Part shown: positions 22,250-23,088 of the stretch, piece by piece
Layout of the letters: every line of letters starts with the position of its first letter
How positions within the stretch are numbered: the stretch's first letter is position 1
Assembly (NCBI GenBank): GCA_002504525.1
Contig: DATD01000009.1
Span: forward strand, 106,290-129,377
Length of the DNA: 23,088 bases
Reading direction: 5' to 3'
Origin: Methanomassiliicoccus sp. UBA345
Lineage (GTDB): Archaea > Thermoplasmatota > Thermoplasmata > Methanomassiliicoccales > Methanomassiliicoccaceae
Program-made: the position numbers and the translations under genes
Notes under the pieces: generated by a model
The model's input: only the letters and a program-made list of their open reading frames with translations
What the model was told of the DNA's origin: nothing
The model's database searches: none

Positions 22250-22299
22250 CCTCAAATACCGTCCAGTTCAACGTACGTTTCGCCAGGCCCTAGGCCTGG
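22250..22299 (+). promoter_or_regulatory. Cupin promoter with two palindromes
   Basis: A weak TATA-like TCAAATAC (about 22252-22259) is followed by the perfect palindrome AACGTACGTT (22270-22279) and by the inverted repeat CCAGGCC-CTA-GGCCTGG (22283-22299). The second lies at the predicted transcript start and just before the AGGAGG ribosome-binding site. This is where a repressor would bind, or it could form a leader hairpin. Confidence 0.4.
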
Positions 22300-22317
22300 A
22301 GGTCAGGAGGAGAACAC

Positions 22318-22620
22318 ATGATGCAAGAGGAACAGGATGCGCTGAGTGCGGCCAGCAATGTTTACGAGGCAGTGATGGAGAACGACCGGGTGCGGGTCCT
22401 GAGGGTCGTGTTCAGGCCAGGAGACCGGGCGGCACCCCATCACCACCCGGACCACCTCGCCGTAGCCATCAAGGGCGGCAAGCTGAGGCTGACCGCCTCC
22501 GGCAAGTCGGACACAGTCGACATCGAGCCGGGGCAGACGCTCTACCTGGACGAGGTCACCCACAATGCGGAGAACGTCGGCGAATCGGAGATCGACCTCA
22601 TCGTCATTGAGCTCAAGTGA
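22318..22620 (+). CDS. Small single-domain cupin
   Basis: This 100-residue protein is a compact beta-barrel cupin. The first motif reads RPGDRAAPHHHPDHLAVAIK (33-52), with H41, H43 and H46 as candidate metal ligands. The second motif is near IEPGQTLYLDEVTHNAENVG, with H82. Such proteins can be isomerases, dioxygenase-like enzymes or metal and small-molecule sensors; the substrate cannot be inferred. The ATG at 22318 has AGGAGG (22305-22310) seven bases upstream; an in-frame ATG follows directly. It is divergent from the nuclease gene and convergent with the AcsE-like gene, ending 15 bases from the latter's stop. A palindrome before the ribosome-binding site suggests specific regulation. Confidence 0.88.
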   Translation: MMQEEQDALSAASNVYEAVMENDRVRVLRVVFRPGDRAAPHHHPDHLAVAIKGGKLRLTASGKSDTVDIEPGQTLYLDEVTHNAENVGESEIDLIVIELK

Positions 22621-22635
22621 TCGGCGGGGCCCTCG

Positions 22636-23088
22636 CTAAGCCCTCAGGAAATCGTCACAGTAGAGCTGCTCGTTGAGGAGCACCTGCCCTGTCTTGAGCA
22701 CCTTCATCAGCTCCTCGTCCTCAGGGTCCAGGATGGCCGCCGACAGGCCGGCACCCATCAACATGGCGAGGAAGGTGCGGTTGATCAGGCTGCGCTGCTT
22801 GGTCCCGTTGGACACGTTGCTCAGACCTACCACCGTCCTCGGGGCAGGCTCGTTGAGCGACTGGAACGCCTGCACCGCCTGGATTACCTTGCGGCCCTGG
22901 TCCTGGGCAGCGCTGACCGGAAGGACCAGCGGGTCGAGCAGCAGCCGCTCGGGCATGACATCGAGCTCCATCGCCCTGGTCATCATCAGCATGGCCATCT
23001 CGGCGCGGGCATCGGCCGAGTTCGGAACCCCCTTCTCGTCCATGCACAGGCAGATGATCTCCGCATCGTATTCCCGGCACAGGGGGAA
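22636..23088 (-). CDS. acsE: AcsE-like methyltetrahydrofolate:corrinoid protein methyltransferase (partial)
   Basis: Only the C-terminal 150 residues are present; the frame is open through the right edge, reading FPLCREYDAEIICLCMDEKG before an internal Met that is not a real start. The pattern closely follows Moorella-type AcsE as I recall it: RLLLDPLVLPVSAAQDQG, then PRTVVGLSNVSNGTKQRSLI, NRTFLAMLMGAGLSAAILDP and a final LLNEQLYCDDF. The asparagine in GLSNVS corresponds to the residue that helps protonate N5 of the pterin. The family moves the methyl group from methyl-tetrahydrofolate to the cobalamin of the corrinoid iron-sulfur protein. MtrH-type methyltransferases are a more distant alternative. 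Any upstream partners, such as CODH/ACS genes, would lie beyond the edge. Confidence 0.9.
   Translation of the reverse strand, partial: FPLCREYDAEIICLCMDEKGVPNSADARAEMAMLMMTRAMELDVMPERLLLDPLVLPVSAAQDQGRKVIQAVQAFQSLNEPAPRTVVGLSNVSNGTKQRSLINRTFLAMLMGAGLSAAILDPEDEELMKVLKTGQVLLNEQLYCDDFLRA

Noticed and set aside
22636..23043. A complete 135-residue protein starting at the Met at 23043
   Set aside because: The frame continues upstream to the window edge with sequence expected of the methyltransferase, so the gene is truncated by the window, not short.

Overview
The window looks like a chromosomal segment of a GC-rich archaeon, most likely a Thermoplasmatota lineage in or near the Methanomassiliicoccales. 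The reasons are: an Fpo/Nuo-type complex I operon in archaeal order; archaeal TATA boxes placed about 26-29 bases before start codons, implying leaderless transcripts; an archaeal KptA and cis-prenyltransferase; a B12-binding radical SAM protein resembling the Thermoplasma Ta0216 family; and a protein that reads as methanogenesis marker 11. The taxonomic placement is inference; no rRNA gene is present.

Layout. 1-3092 (minus): fpoA-B-C-D-H, running off the left edge inside fpoH. 3336-4755 (plus): a DJ-1/PfpI protein whose start lies in a possible RNA hairpin, then proC. 4756-8302 (minus): B12-binding radical SAM protein, cis-prenyltransferase and marker-11-like protein. 8406-10513 (minus): DUF2797 protein, KptA and a lipoprotein cupredoxin. 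10580-18812: the one-carbon region, with folD (minus), fhs (plus), a DUF3786 protein and a polysaccharide deacetylase (minus), then a tight plus-strand operon hdrA-like / second hdrA-like ferredoxin subunit / mvhD-like / metV / metF, joined by four ATGA overlaps. 18898-21228 (minus): a 27-residue membrane microprotein with a near-perfect Shine-Dalgarno and a 663-residue cysteine-rich repeat-containing secreted protein. 21384-23088: a Cas4/RecB-like nuclease, a small cupin, and the C-terminal 150 residues of an AcsE-type methyltetrahydrofolate methyltransferase cut by the right edge.

How it fits together. Fhs, FolD, MetF/MetV and the AcsE-like protein make a complete tetrahydrofolate methyl branch of the Wood-Ljungdahl pathway, from formate to a methyl-corrinoid protein. 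This is the bacterial (acetogen) version rather than the tetrahydromethanopterin version expected in archaea. The methylene-tetrahydrofolate reductase genes sit in one operon with two HdrA-related subunits and an MvhD-like subunit but without HdrB or HdrC. I read this as a candidate flavin-based electron-transfer (possibly bifurcating) reductase of unfamiliar composition, which could exchange ferredoxin electrons with the Fpo-like complex at the left end. This is the most interesting system in the window.

No tRNA, rRNA, CRISPR array, insertion sequence or origin was seen.
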